DNA from: Epiperipatus broadwayi
Taxonomy: Eukaryota; Onychophora; Udeonychophora; Euonychophora; Peripatidae
Direction of reading: 5' to 3'
DNA length: 64,000 nucleotides
Assembly: GCA_028023455.1 (NCBI GenBank)
Contig: JAQFVV010006215.1
Coordinates: 5,813,230-5,877,229 of the forward strand
The translations under genes and the position numbers were made by a program. This document shows positions 44,561 through 56,087 of the stretch, one piece after another. Position 1 is the first letter of the stretch. Every line of letters begins with the position of its first letter. Below the pieces are notes generated by a model that worked only from the letters and a program-made list of their open reading frames with translations, was not told the DNA's origin and made no database searches.

Positions 44561-46867
44561 ATGTTTTTTGATATTGCTTCAGACTTACAAAAATTATATA
44601 TTAAAATGGGAAAAGAAAATGTTAAAAAAAAATTTAATTTGGCATATAAAAGAAAGTTTGAATTATTAAATATTATTAAGAATATATATGATAGTTTAAG
44701 AGATTTAATTACAATTAAGGAAGAAGAATTAAAAAATATTTTTATTAAAAAGATATGACATTTAAAAAAAGGGTTTTAGAAAGGCATTGTAAAAAATTTA
44801 ATGATTAATAAGTATAATAATAAGAATAATAATATATTAAGTGATAAATATTAAAATAAAGAGGGGGAAAAATTTGTTATTAATTTAACTAATAGAATTT
44901 TTAGTGATGAAGAGATGGATGTTTTAAAAAAGGGGTTAAATTATGTACCATTAAATAATTGTCATATTAAAAAGCAAGTTATTGAAATTAAGGCAAAGAT
45001 GCAATTGAATATAAATGAAATAATAATGTAACTGCTAATATTAAAAATAAAGAGCTTTTATTAAATGAATTGAGATTCAAAATTAAGAATTTGGAATTTG
45101 AATTAAAAAATAATAATAGTAGGAAAAAGGAGAATAATTATAGGTTTAATGAATGGAATATTATTACAGATATACATGATAAATATAGGGGTTTATTATT
45201 TTCAAAGGGTGATAAAATATCAAGTGTAGTTATTTTAAATAAGAATGAATATAATAAAAAAAATGTTAACTTGATTAAAGGAGTATTTTGAAAAAATTAA
45301 TAAAAATGAGAGCATGTTAATGAATAATAAAAAAAAAATATTAACAATAATGAATGAAAAAGGTTATATGGAAAAATCAGATATGTTTACATTAAAAATA
45401 ATGAATATAAAATGTGCAAAAATTTATGAATTACCTAAAATTCAGAAACAGGAATTCCAATGAGGCCAATTAATAGTAGATGTAATACTTATTATGAAAA
45501 TATTTCAAAGTGGACTTATAGTAATATTTTTAAAAAATATATAGCACTATTTGAAAAAATTGTGTTAATAATTCTGCCCAGGTTATTAGTAAATTAAGGA
45601 ATTTTTTAGATAATAAAGTTTTTAAAAATGTATTTTTTGTAAAATTAGCTATAGTCAATATGTATATCAACATTGATCCAGAGGTTGCTATTAATAATAT
45701 TATAGATTTATATATAAAAGACAAAGTGGTCAAATTAAAAATAGGTTTTTATTTATATGAGATATTAGTGATTTGTTGTAGAGATCTTATTTTTAAATAT
45801 GATGATGATTTTTATAAACAAAATTAGGGTTTAAGTATGGGTAATAGTCTAAGTGGTTTTTTTTTTTGGCAGGAGTATATATGTATAATTTTGAAAAACA
45901 ATATTTTTTTAATAGTAAAAATAAACCAACTTTTTATGTTAGGTATGTTGATGATTATTTTATGTTTTTTAACAGTAATAAAAGAAATGCAGATAATTTT
46001 TTGAAATATAATAATAGTAAAGAGGAAAAAATTAAATTTACTATGGAAAAATAAAATATTAATGTTATTGAATATATGGATGTTAAGATTTTTAAAAAAA
46101 TTGGTAATAATAGTAATGTTATTATAGAAACTTCTGTATATAGAAAAAAACATTTTTTGGATTATTAAATAATTGGTCATCAGACATAGTAAAATAAATA
46201 TTATTAATAATAAAATTCTTAGAGCAATTAAATCATGTTCAAATAATAATTTGTTTAAAGGTGAGATTAATATGATAAAGCATGAGTGTTTTATAAATGA
46301 TTATCCTAGAGATATTATTAAACATTTATTTTCTAATAAAAATATTGATAAAATAAAGAAAAGACTAAGATTAAATAAGAATAAGAATGAAAAAAGGTAA
46401 TTTATATTGGTTTCAATATATCCAAAGATTTGTTTGTTAAGGTTAGAAAATTATTTTAAATGATTAATAAGAAATACATTTTAATTTATCCAGTTTATAA
46501 AAAAAAGAAAAGTTTAAATTTTTAAATTAATAATAATAGGGAATGTAATAATTTAGATATTACGAATTCAGTTTACATAATAAAATGTTTGAATTGTTTT
46601 AAAAAGAATATAGAGATGTCGTATGTTGGGACTACAAAGAATAAATTGGAAACTAGATTAAAACAGTATTTAAGTGATAAAAATTCTGCTATTTACAATC
46701 ATATGAATAAATATAAACATAAAGATTTTGAAATAAAACCATTAAAATGTATAAAGTCATACCATGAAAAAATGATAAAGGAAAGGATTTACATTAGTAA
46801 AATTAAACCTGAATTAAACATGATATTAATAGAAAAGAAAAAAGAAAATAATAGGTTTGTTAATTAA
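44561..46867 (+). pseudogene. Penelope-like reverse transcriptase/GIY-YIG protein remnant
   Basis: The parent protein copies RNA from a nick made by its own C-terminal endonuclease. Visible pieces, in order: a Lys-rich N-terminal region (44561-45291); near 45840, GLSMGNSLSG, the palm motif before the catalytic box in Penelope-like enzymes; and RYVDDYFMFF at about 45940-45970, the YxDD active site with both Asp kept. IFKKI and VYRKKHFL at about 46085-46160 fit the thumb/TVYRK block. YIIKCLNC, YVGTTKNKLETRLKQYLSDK, IYNHM and the SYHEKMIKERIYI helix at 46570-46810 make up GIY-YIG. The frame is cut by stops or shifts near 44760, 45290, 45440, 45825, 46050, 46165 and 46400, so it is dead. The last block (46589-46867) is the longest clean piece. 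Confidence 0.85.
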
Positions 46868-47042
46868 AATTTTAAGGTATTTTTAGATGGGGATATGAAT
46901 ATAAAAATTTGATTGAGATTGTTTGTAATAGAAAAAGGTGTTGAGGTAAAGAGAGTTTTTAGTATTTTTTAATATTTTTGCAATTGTTTGGAATATGTAA
47001 TATTTATTATTATATATTTATTTATTTTTATTTTTTAGTGTT

Positions 47043-47084
47043 CCTTAAAAAAGACTATATAAAATAGTTGAAACATTGGATGTA
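47043..47084 (+). ncRNA. Decayed hammerhead in Penelope-like 3' region
   Basis: AAGACTAT...ATAGTTGAAAC gives a stem II followed by GAAA. ACAT-TGG-ATGT then makes a 4-bp stem III and an A at the cleavage position. The upstream box reads CTTAAAA rather than CTGATGA. The same order is seen at 22934-22981. The identification rests on stems II and III and on position in the element. Confidence 0.45.
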
Positions 47085-47182
47085 TTTTATTTTTATTATA
47101 AATATAAAAAAAAACTTTTGAAAAGAAGTTTGATGTATTCATTGACATATATGAAAAATTATGAACTACTTTGAAAATAAAA

Positions 47183-47210
47183 AATGTGTAGATGATATTT
47201 TAAATTCATT
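47183..47210 (+). repeat. Right 28-bp direct repeat
   Basis: Exact partner of 44238-44265. Confidence 0.75.
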
Positions 47211-48219
47211 AATAACAATCATTATTTTTTTTGATAATAAATGATTGATTCATTGCTTTCAAAAATTGGTTAATCAAATGATTGTAAGAGGTTAAGTCTA
47301 TAAAATTTAAACATAAAAAATTTTTTGTTCACTTCTATAAAAATTATTAAGCAATTTTTTTAAAAGTTTTATAAGTTTTTGATTTATTTAATATAAAATC
47401 TTATTTGTTTTCACATAAATATATTCATATATATATATGCAAACATTGCTCGAAATATAGAAATGAAATTTAGTGTATTTAAAATAGATTCTCATTGTTT
47501 ATCTCTTCATTATTTGCATTTTTGAAAATTTAATGTCTATAATTAAAGAACTATAAAAAATTCTTAATTTTAAATAATGACAACTTGTATTTTTTGATGA
47601 AGCAAATACGCACACTGCACACAAAGATTTACTAATCAATGATTGGAGGAATTTACAAATAGTCAGCAGCAAGGCAAAGTATGAGAAGTTTCTAGATTTT
47701 AATTTTACTATTTCTTTTTAATACTTCTTTTGAAGCAAATTATTTTATTTTATATTTTTACCAAATTATGATATAGATCCCCCCCCTCAAAAAAAAAAGT
47801 TCTATATATGCATTATATATAATATGTAAATTTTAATAATTTTAATGAGATTTCCCAGTCTATATTTTTGGTAAATATTATTGTATAATATTCAATGAAT
47901 ATAATTAACATGTGATTCATATATTTAAAAATTAAAATGTTATCTATTTTTACATGTATTATCATAAAAATATCCATCATAAATATGTATATATGATGCA
48001 TATTTTACATCTAAGAATAAGAAAACATTAAATTGTGAGTAATAATTTAATTATTTAAAGACATAAAACAAGAAAAACATTAACAATTATTACTTTTATA
48101 TTAAAAATCAGATTAATACATAAATGTTTAAAACTTTTTACTTATGTAAATCAGTTCTTTTACATATTTTATTAAAATTTCATTATTTTTTGATGCAAAT
48201 AATTAAATTCCGAAATATT
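47211..48219. other. AT-rich noncoding DNA
   Basis: No gene. A C8 run followed by poly(A) lies at about 47779-47799. Confidence 0.4.
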
Positions 48220-50090
48220 TTAAATATCTTTTTTAATCGATGCTTTTATATATTGTACTGAACACATGTTGATGATGTGATGTGACACACTGTGATTTCT
48301 TCTTATATGGAGTCAGGAATCTCTCAGCAACTATGCCCAGAGAAACCTGTTAACAACTTTGACTTCCCTTTCCATTCCCCACCCTAAGTTTTTCCATATT
48401 TTTTTTTATCGTGCTCCATCCCATGACATAATCTTTGTCAACTCCATAGTCTTTATATCTAAATCCTCATTGACTTTTCCCAAACCCAGCATAAAAGCCA
48501 ATAAGCCACTTTCTGTATAATCACTTTGTTTATATTTACTCTTCCACAACTTCATTATTTGTACCCTTTCTGCTTTTAGGCATTCACATTCAATTAACAG
48601 ATGCCTAATATTTTCTATGCCTTCTTTACACAACTTGCAGACTAAATCATCCATACTTTTTCATTTATGTGTACATTCCCTTGTTGTTAAAGATCCTGTT
48701 CAAACCTTAAACAATAAACTACTTTCCTTGCTATTATCATAAATTAATTCACACCCAATATTCTGTTTACTTCTATAAATATTTAAACTTTTTTACTCTC
48801 CATACTAGTTCTCCATCTCTCCAACTTCCTATTCTTTATTAATGCATCTATTCTTCTACCCCATTCCTTAACACTCTAATACTCAACAATTCTCCTAACA
48901 CAATTGTCCCACCTTTTATATAAGTAAACTGACATAAAGTCTTTATCCAAATCTTATGTGTATTGCATTATCTTTCTCACCCATTTTGTTGCCTGTCATT
49001 TATTCATAACCCAATTAAATACTACTTTGGCAATTCTTTTATTATTCATAAACTTCAATCTAATGAACATTTTGATTTTGCTTTTTGCATCTCTCGTATA
49101 AAAACTTGACCATCCCATTTCTCCTTGAATTGCCTCCTTTGCCATCCACATTTTTGCATCTAATGCATGCCTTTCTACTTCTCTTTGTATTTTTTCCAAG
49201 TAATCTAATACCCCTTTACTAACACATAATGCATCATTACCATATGTTACCCCTGCTACTGCCACTCCCTTCCATCCAATTCTAGCTACATCATATTTAT
49301 TATATGAGAATACTGTTGATTTCTTTATCAATCCCTTTTTCTTCTTTGCTTCATTTATCAATTTTTTCTCCCATTCATCCAAGCAATTTTTCTGATTACT
49401 TAGGACAATTCCCAAATAATTTTCACCACACTTAACTTTATATCCCCCAATAAAAATTCTTTGTCTTCTCTCTCCCCAGTACTAATCATTGTTACTTTTG
49501 ATTTTTCTTCACTAAATTTAATCCCCAACTCTTTACCCACCTTTGTACATGTTCTTAGCATAACTTCCACATCTTGCCTTCTTTCTGCATACAAAAACCA
49601 TCTTCCCCAATAAAAGACCCGCCCTTGCCACCTATTATCCCTACCCCTCTTCCTAATCTTTCTATTGCTCTCTCCATTTCTTTCAAATACAACAAAAACA
49701 AAATAGATGACATAGGGCATCCTTGCCTTAGTCCCACCCCATTTTTAACTTTAACTGATTCTATATTCCCTAATTGATACATATAATAATTATTTTCATA
49801 TAATTTCTTAATAATATCCACTAAAGCTCCATCCATTCCCCATAATCTATTTCTATTTACTCTATCATATGCCTTCTCTATATCTATAAAAACCATATAT
49901 AACTGTCTATCTGCATTCCTACTCATATCCATAAGTTGTGTAACTACAAATAAAGTATCTCCTATATGCCTATCTGATCGAAAATTTCCTTGCATTTCTC
50001 CCACTACATTATTTTCTTCCATCCATTTTGCAATTCTTTCAGCCACCATACTATAAGAAAACTTTATATAGCACATGTATCCAAACACCT
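48220..50090 (-). mobile_element. LINE retrotransposon, 5'-truncated
   Basis: Minus-strand non-LTR element carrying half of a reverse transcriptase, a connector region and a C-terminal zinc motif, then about 180 bp of likely 3' untranslated sequence. The left limit is approximate (AAAAAAGAT at about 48230, minus). Truncation lies near 50085, where coherent coding stops. It is distinctly less AT-rich than its flanks. Confidence 0.75.
48406..50088 (-). pseudogene. LINE reverse transcriptase, palm to zinc motif, broken
   Basis: From 50050 down: MVAERIAKWMEENN, GNFRSDRHIGDTLFVVTQLM (finger/palm), FIDIEKAYDRVNR with the first catalytic Asp, and GLRQGCPMSSILF. The second catalytic box follows near 49600, where ADD is expected but GED is read. 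A frameshift there moves the frame to LYAERRQDVEVML and GIKFSEEKSKV. A further shift near 49410 leads to the connector (IGWKGVAVAGVTYGNDAL, ALDAKMWMAKEAI, MGWSSFYTRDAKSKIKMFIR, RIAKVVFNWV). Another break precedes CKLCKEGIENIRHLLIECEC, a C-x2-C-x7-H-x4-C finger. This C-terminal finger and connector fit widespread invertebrate LINEs. I do not assign the clade. The protein is non-functional. Confidence 0.85.
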
Positions 50091-51706
50091 GAGGGCGCCA
50101 CCAATTAGTTTACAAATTTGGAAAATTTATTTTGTGTGAGTGGATATATGATAATCTGGACATTTTCTGATATAATTTCTCCTGATGCTAACTGAGTTTA
50201 AAGTATGAGGCATATAACTATTAAGCAATTGATAGACAGATATCAGCAAACAATGGCAGGCAAATTTAAATTAACCAAAATAATATTTATTAATTACTAA
50301 AATGAAATTATAACATATAAGAAAATAAATAAATAAATTTAAAATTGATTAATTTTAATTATGGATGGTTTTATTACTAAATGATCTAAACACAGTATAT
50401 TATTGTCTAATAAATATATTTGAATCTTAATTATTGTTTTACTTCAATAATTCTTTACAAAGAAGTGCAACCACTTTAACAATATAATATCAAAGTCATA
50501 AACTTTTGATCTTAATTAATTTAGAACTTATGTTTTATTTTATACTTCTGTGTGCCAATTTTGTTTATAATAATCAGAGCCTAAAACAAAGAATACAAAA
50601 GTAATAAACAAAGTGTTATTCATATACCGATTGCTACAATAATAACCCTGATGGCCATACCTGTGATAACACATGTAATTCTAAACATTGAGAAAAGATA
50701 TCATAGCTTTTTGGAGACTTTGCTGTAGAAGCTCTAAAGATTCACACTGAATATAGCAATGATAAAATGGAAGGCAGTGGTAGCCATACTGAAGCTTATC
50801 CAGGATGATATAAAGACAGACCACTATTTAAAAATAAATACATTATAATAAGACCTAAACTTTGAACAGAGACTTTGCTGTAAAGGACAAGAGAAAACAG
50901 GCTCCAATAAATCCTGGCAAATCTTAAGGTGGACAAATATGTATCATACACATACAACATTCTAATAATATACTAACAAAATAATAATACACACACTTCC
51001 ATTAAGTTAAAGTCAATTGCACAAATCAAATACTTTAAATATTGTAGATGGTTGATCCTTTCATTTTTTCTGGAGTCTGCTTGGTTTCTTTTAAATGGGC
51101 TGCATATTGCACAGTAATTGCAGGAAGTCATTGTAGATTCTTCTTCAAAAAATTTTATAATGACAAGCCACAAAATAACTAAAACTTTTATCATAAAAAG
51201 TGTAGAATAATAACAATCTATGTTTATGCAGGAATTGAAGAAAAGTGAATGAAAGTTGAATCTATGCTAAAAAAAATTTTTTTTAGCTTATCTATGTCTC
51301 CAGTTTCTGCACCCACTTGTTTTCTTGAAAACATCTAGAATGAGCATTGTTAAAAATAATTTCAAATAATTTAATATTTGTAAACTATTAATTAAATTCT
51401 TAACATTTCCAACAATCATTTATTATAAAGGCTTTTTTTAAAATTACAATAGATTAAATTTTATTTGTAGATTAGACATGGTTTTACACAGTTTTAAAAT
51501 AATCTTATACAAAAAATAAATAATTTATTTATAAAGTTTACTTCTTTTTTTTATTAATACAACAAGTTGACATTACTTCGAAATTTAATTTTAACATTGC
51601 CCACTGTAAGTACAATAGATCTCAGATCAAGTTAATTGATTAAAAACATCGTCACTTACTTAGGCATTGTTTGAAACATAAATAATAACCTTCATAAACA
51701 TAACGC
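50091..51706. other. Noncoding DNA
   Basis: No gene or known repeat. The 73-codon frame at 50973-51194 contains scattered Cys but no recognisable domain. Confidence 0.4.
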
Positions 51707-51805
51707 AATTAGCCGAGAGATCATCGCAACGACCTTGCAAGCAAGTAGTTGTTTGCAGATGGTTATGGGTTCGCCTCCCGGCCGATGCTATGACATATGA
51801 AAAAA
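51707..51805 (+). mobile_element. Diverged tRNA-derived SINE (family C relative)
   Basis: TAGCCGAGAGAT fits the A-box position, and GGTTCGCCTCCCGGCCGATGC plus TATGACATATG and an A8 tail match family C. The anticodon arm differs (CCTTGCAAGCAAG), so this is a sister subfamily rather than a simple copy. No clear target duplication. Confidence 0.65.
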
Positions 51806-52239
51806 AAGTTCTTTTTTCTTACAAAATAATTTACAAATTGATTTACATTTATTTGCGTGTATGTGCATTATTTATATCATATCATGCACATTTAAAAATT
51901 ACAAAATTTAAAATTTTACAATTTAAATTCGATCTTCATCCCTTCTCCGACCTGATATTTAGAAAACATAAATTTCTGTTTTTTATATTTTGATACACAA
52001 TGAAGCGTTTCAATATTAATGGATCCATATTTTCAGCATCCATTATTTTAATAATTCCCAATTTGAAACAATATTAAATAAAAAAATTTAAAAATTAAAA
52101 ATTAAGTAAACCAAAATTTTAATGTTTAACTTTATAGTGTAATAGTTAATGTATTATAATCAATAAAATACTTATAAAAATTTTGTATAACTTTTTTTCT
52201 CTTTCTTTTTTTTATAACTATGTTTTTATTTTTCAGTTT
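51806..52239. other. Noncoding DNA
   Basis: No feature seen. Confidence 0.4.
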
Positions 52240-52773
52240 TATATAGGGTATATGAGGACAGACTTTCACACGACCCACCACTCTATCTCATAACACTAAT
52301 ATACTTGAACACATATATGTCGAAAAAATAAATACTCACTAATAAACGTATTTCATGCTAAACCAGCAATCATCAGTTGGTCCAGATTATCATCTCTACA
52401 CATATATGCAATAAGTTTTCAGATATATATTAAGATAGCCAATCTTCATACTTTAATGGACAAGCTTCAGTCCACTCCACACTCCAACTCTTCAACCATC
52501 CATCCAATTGAAAATCTGATGATGGAACACTCAAAGGCCAACTGAGACTGAAATTCTTGTCACACACATGTTGACCTAAAATCAATCTGACCCCTCATTT
52601 ACAGGACATAATCCATTTAATACATATGCAAGAGATGGGCAGACAGCTTTACTATGTAATAACTGAAATGCAGGTTTATTATATACCTGGATCAATAAAT
52701 ATAATATATAGGGTATAAAAGCACAGACTTTCACATGACCACCACTCCCACTTTATCTCATAACATTGATACA
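52240..52773 (-). mobile_element. Family A unit, left part of interrupted array
   Basis: A complete minus-oriented unit (TATAGGGTATATGAGGACAG to ATAATATATAGGGTATA) followed by the start of the next unit up to TGATACA (52767-52773), where family B sequence interrupts it. The next unit resumes at 53967. Confidence 0.8.
52331..52393 (-). ncRNA. Hammerhead ribozyme, family A, core intact
   Basis: CTGATGA, TTGCT/AGCAT, GAAA and TACGTTTA are intact. Inner stem I CCAA/TTAG has one mismatch and outer stem I has one. Cleavage is possible but probably weakened. Confidence 0.75.
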
Positions 52774-52923
52774 ATAAACACCACATGATCACCATTTCTT
52801 ATGCTTGGTCTTAAGTGTTATTAAAAGAGGCAAAACTCTCTATACGTCTTGCCACTCAGTGCAAGCCAGAGTAATCAATGAATGCCAGAAGGCTTATACA
52901 TAAAATCCCCATGTAGCGCTAAC

Positions 52924-52987
52924 TCATCCAATATCCCCAGACTAGTTTCTGGCTTGTGGCCTTCATCAGTGAAGAGCCTTGAATCTG
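52924..52987 (-). ncRNA. Hammerhead ribozyme, family B, core intact
   Basis: CTGATGA (52963-52969 minus), GGC/GCC stem II, GAAA, CTAGTC. Stem I TCTTCA/TGGGGA keeps pairing through G-U at the changed position. Confidence 0.8.
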
Positions 52988-53796
52988 AGAGCACTACACC
53001 TAGATTGAGGAGACATGAATCTGAGAGCACTGCACCTAGATCTTAGGATCTAATGCAACCCTCCAGCAGCCATCTTTTATCTCTACTTAACTACAAAACT
53101 ATGAGACTTAAATTGAAAACACTGTAATATTTTTTAATTCAACTCATCAGCTTATATAGTCATATAGGACTTTTCAATCCAAGGTCATCAGCTTATATAG
53201 TCATATAGGTCTGAACTCAGTTCAGTACCTATACATTTTGGTGTCTTTGGTTCTTTAATAACCATAGCCACCACTATCCTATTAGGCAGGATTGGTTTTA
53301 AGCCAATAAACATCACATGATCACTATTTCTTATGCTTGCTCTTAATTGTTATTAAAGCAGGCAAAACTCTCTATACATATTGCCATTCAGTCCAAGCCA
53401 GAGTAATCAATGGATGCCAGAAGGCTTGTGCATAAAATCCCCATCTATTTCCTACTCATCCAATATCCCCAGACTAATATGTATAGAGAGTTTTGCCTGT
53501 TTTAATAACAGTTAAGAGCAAGTATAAGAAATGGTGATCATGTGATGTTTATTGGCTTAAAACCAATCCTGCCTAATAGAATAGTGGTGGCTATGATTAT
53601 TAAAGAACCAAAGACACCAAAATGTATAGATACTGAACCAAGTTCAGACCTATATGACTATATAAGCTGATGAGCTTGGATTGAAAATATTATAGTGTTT
53701 TCAATTTAAGTCTCACAGTTTTGTAGTTAAGTAGAGCTAAAAGGTGTTTGCTGGAGAGTTGCGTTAGATCCTAAGATCTAGATGCAGTGCTCTCAG

Positions 53797-53857
53797 ATCC
53801 AAGGCTCCTCACTGATGAAGGCCATAAATCAGAAACTAGTCAGGGAATATTGGATGA
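53797..53857 (+). ncRNA. Hammerhead ribozyme, family B, weakened stems
   Basis: CTGATGA (53812-53818), AGGCCATAAATCA, GAAA, CTAGTC. Stem II has one changed base (GGC/ATC) and stem I reads TCCTCA/AGGGAA with mismatches, including at the first pair. The core is complete but folding is weaker. Confidence 0.65.
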
Positions 53858-53966
53858 GTAGGCACTAGATGGGAATTTTATGCACAAGCCTTCTGGCATC
53901 CATTGATTACTCTGGCTTTCACTGAGTGGCAATACATATAGAGAGTTTTGGCTGTTTTAATAACTC

Positions 53967-54500
53967 TGATACACTTGAACACATATATGTCAAAAAGATA
54001 AATAATCACCAATATACATATATCATGCTAAACCAGCAATCATTAGTTGGTTTAGATTATCATCTCTACACATATATGCAATAAGTTCTCAGATATATAT
54101 TAAGATAGCCAATCTTCATACTTTAATAGACAGGCTTCAATTCACTCCACACTTCAACTCTTCAACTGTCCAGCCTTTGAGTGTTCCATCATCAGATTTT
54201 CGTTTGGATGGACGGTGTAGTGGATTGAAGCCTGTCCATTTAAGTTGGCTATTTTAATATATATCTGAAAACTTATTGCATATATGTGTAGAGATGATAA
54301 TCTGGACCAACTGATGATTGCTGGTTTAATGTGAAATATGTATATTAGTGATTATTTATTTTTTCCACATATATTCGTTCAAGTGTATCAGGGTTATGAG
54401 ATAGGCTGATGAGTGGTGGGTCATGTGGAAGTCTGTGCTCATATACCCTATATATTACATATATTGATACAGGTATATAATAAGCCTGTATTTCAATTAT
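53967..54500. mobile_element. Family A: right part of interrupted unit plus inverted unit
   Basis: Minus-oriented sequence continues the unit cut at 52773 through a mutated hammerhead (54001-54062: CTAATGA and GATA). Near 54178 it turns into a plus-oriented unit ending at CTGTATTTCAATTATT. The palindrome centre lies in the TCATCAGATTTTC/CAACTGTCC region. Confidence 0.75.
54296..54357 (+). ncRNA. Hammerhead ribozyme, family A, damaged stem II
   Basis: CTGATGA (54311-54317) and GAAA are intact, but stem II reads TTGCT/AATGT with a mismatch and wobbles, and stem I has TTAG against CCAA. Probably weak or inactive. Confidence 0.6.
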
Positions 54501-54682
54501 TTTTCGGTTTTATTTTTATAAAATAAAATTAGTTAACATTTTTAATTATTAATATTTTTAAAAACAGTCAAATCTTTTTTTATTATTTATATTAAGAGGT
54601 GATTTATATATATCATATTTCTTTAATTGTTATCCCATTTTCTATTATTTTTACATTATAATTTTTATGCTATGTTATACAA
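54501..54682. other. AT-rich spacer
   Basis: No feature seen. Confidence 0.4.
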
Positions 54683-55465
54683 CCCTGTGTAGTTTGGAAT
54701 AGTTGGTAGAGCATCTGCCTTGAGATTGGAAGGTTCCAGGATTAATTCTGGTGCTTAAATTTCTTATAAACTCAGAAATAAAGCCATTAGCATTTTTTTG
54801 CCCTTTGCAGTTTGGTGTGGTTGGTAGAACATCTGACTCAGGATTGGCAGTTCCCAGGATCGATTCTGGTATTCATAAGTCTTATACTCAAACCTATTGT
54901 AAACTACTGAGAAATAAAGTCATATGTGTATGCCCTGTATGGTTTAGCATAGTTGGTAGAGTGTCTGAATTGGAATCATAACATCCCAGGATCGATTCTG
55001 GGACTCACAGGTCCTACACTCAAGCTTACTTATTAAATAGTGATCAGTAAAGCCAGATGCATTTGCCCTGTGTGGTTTGGCATAGTTGGTAGAGTGTCTG
55101 AATTGGGATCGGGATATCCCAGAATCGATTCTGGCATCATAGATCTTACATTCAAACTTCTTATAAACTACTGAGCAATAAAGCCATATGCATTTGCCCT
55201 GTGTGGCTTGGCATAGTTGGTAGAATGTCCCAATTGGAATTGGAACATCCCAGGATTGATTTTAGGGCATGGTAGTCTGATGCCTAAATTTCTTATAAAC
55301 TCCAAAGCAATAAAGCCATATGCCTTTTCCCTGTGCATTTTGGTCCAGTTTGTAGTGCATCCAACTTGGGATTGAGAGATCACAAGATTGATTCTGGAGC
55401 TCGCAGTTTTGGCACTTTAACTTCTTATGAACTCCAGAGCAATAAAGCCATAAGCTTTTTTTTAT
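54683..55465 (+). repeat. Tandem array of six tRNA-like units (family D)
   Basis: Units start with CCCTGTGTGGTTTGGCATAG-type sequence at 54683, 54801, 54933, 55066, 55197 and 55329. They are mostly 131-133 bp long (the first 118). Each has the D-arm-like TAGTTGGTAGAG, an anticodon-arm-like middle, and T-arm-like CCCAGGATCGATTCTGG. A unique part with CTTATAAACTACTGAG follows, ending AATAAAGCCATATGCATTT. The array ends in poly(T). It is tRNA-derived and SINE-like, but repeated head to tail, which is unusual. A single relative lies at 33690-33800. The units have diverged from each other, so the array is not new. Confidence 0.85.
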
Positions 55466-56087
55466 ATAAATACATTAAGTGTTGTTGTTTTTTTTAAATT
55501 TTTGATATGATAAAAAAAAAAAAACTCATGAAATCATTCATATAACAATTACAATAAAAAATATTTCATTTTACTCCAAGATTGTAATTTTAAAATATTA
55601 CCAAATAGTAATGTCTCTATTTAAACAAACAAAAAACAATTTATTATCATAAAAAGTTTTTTTTTTTTTTAAAAAAAAAAAAAGAAACCAAAAATAATTC
55701 TAAAATAAAATCAAATGATATAAATTAACTTTGCTATAGAAAACAATCATTTCAAACTTTTACGTTCAATTAAACAAAATATTAATCGAGCTAAATGAAT
55801 ATAATCAAATAATCTACCTGCTATTTTGCTGAATAATAAAATGATTGTAATGTGATGAATTTCAATCTATAAATTTTTTACTCTCTGACATTCTATCAAT
55901 GAGCTAAAAAACATAAGGCTGCCAGAAATCCCAAATGTCATTTGGTTTCCAAAACCACTCTCTGCCTGTAAATTAAAATTTTAAGCTTCATAAATTATCA
56001 TTTTAAATTTTTTATAAATTTATCATATAAATATTTTTTTTAAAATTAACAAATATTGTCATAAAATAAATATCCTATGACATAATT
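55466..56087. other. AT-rich noncoding DNA
   Basis: Poly(T)/poly(A) inverted tract at about 55659-55684. No gene. Confidence 0.4.

Larger units (their letters stand above)
44266..47182 (+). mobile_element. Penelope-like element, near full length, decayed
   Basis: The 2917 bp between exact 28-bp direct repeats have the length of a single-ORF Penelope-like element. Coding fragments run in order on the plus strand: an N-terminal region at about 44560-45290, reverse transcriptase at about 45400-46170 and GIY-YIG at about 46570-46866. A 3' untranslated region with a hammerhead-like motif (47043-47084) follows. Base composition is extremely AT-biased, even for this window. No internal inverted or tandem partial copy was seen. 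Confidence 0.85.
52774..53966. mobile_element. Family B composite nested in family A
   Basis: TGATACA at 52767-52773 and 53967-53973 borders the insert and restores the family A reading when removed. The insert holds one minus unit (52774-53316) and the first part of a second direct unit (53317-53478). A plus-oriented unit (about 53478-53966) forms a palindrome with them. The second and third segments meet at ATCCCCAGACTAATATG, a clean template-switch-like junction at the ribozyme. Two hammerheads are present (52924-52987 minus, 53797-53857 plus). Confidence 0.8.
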
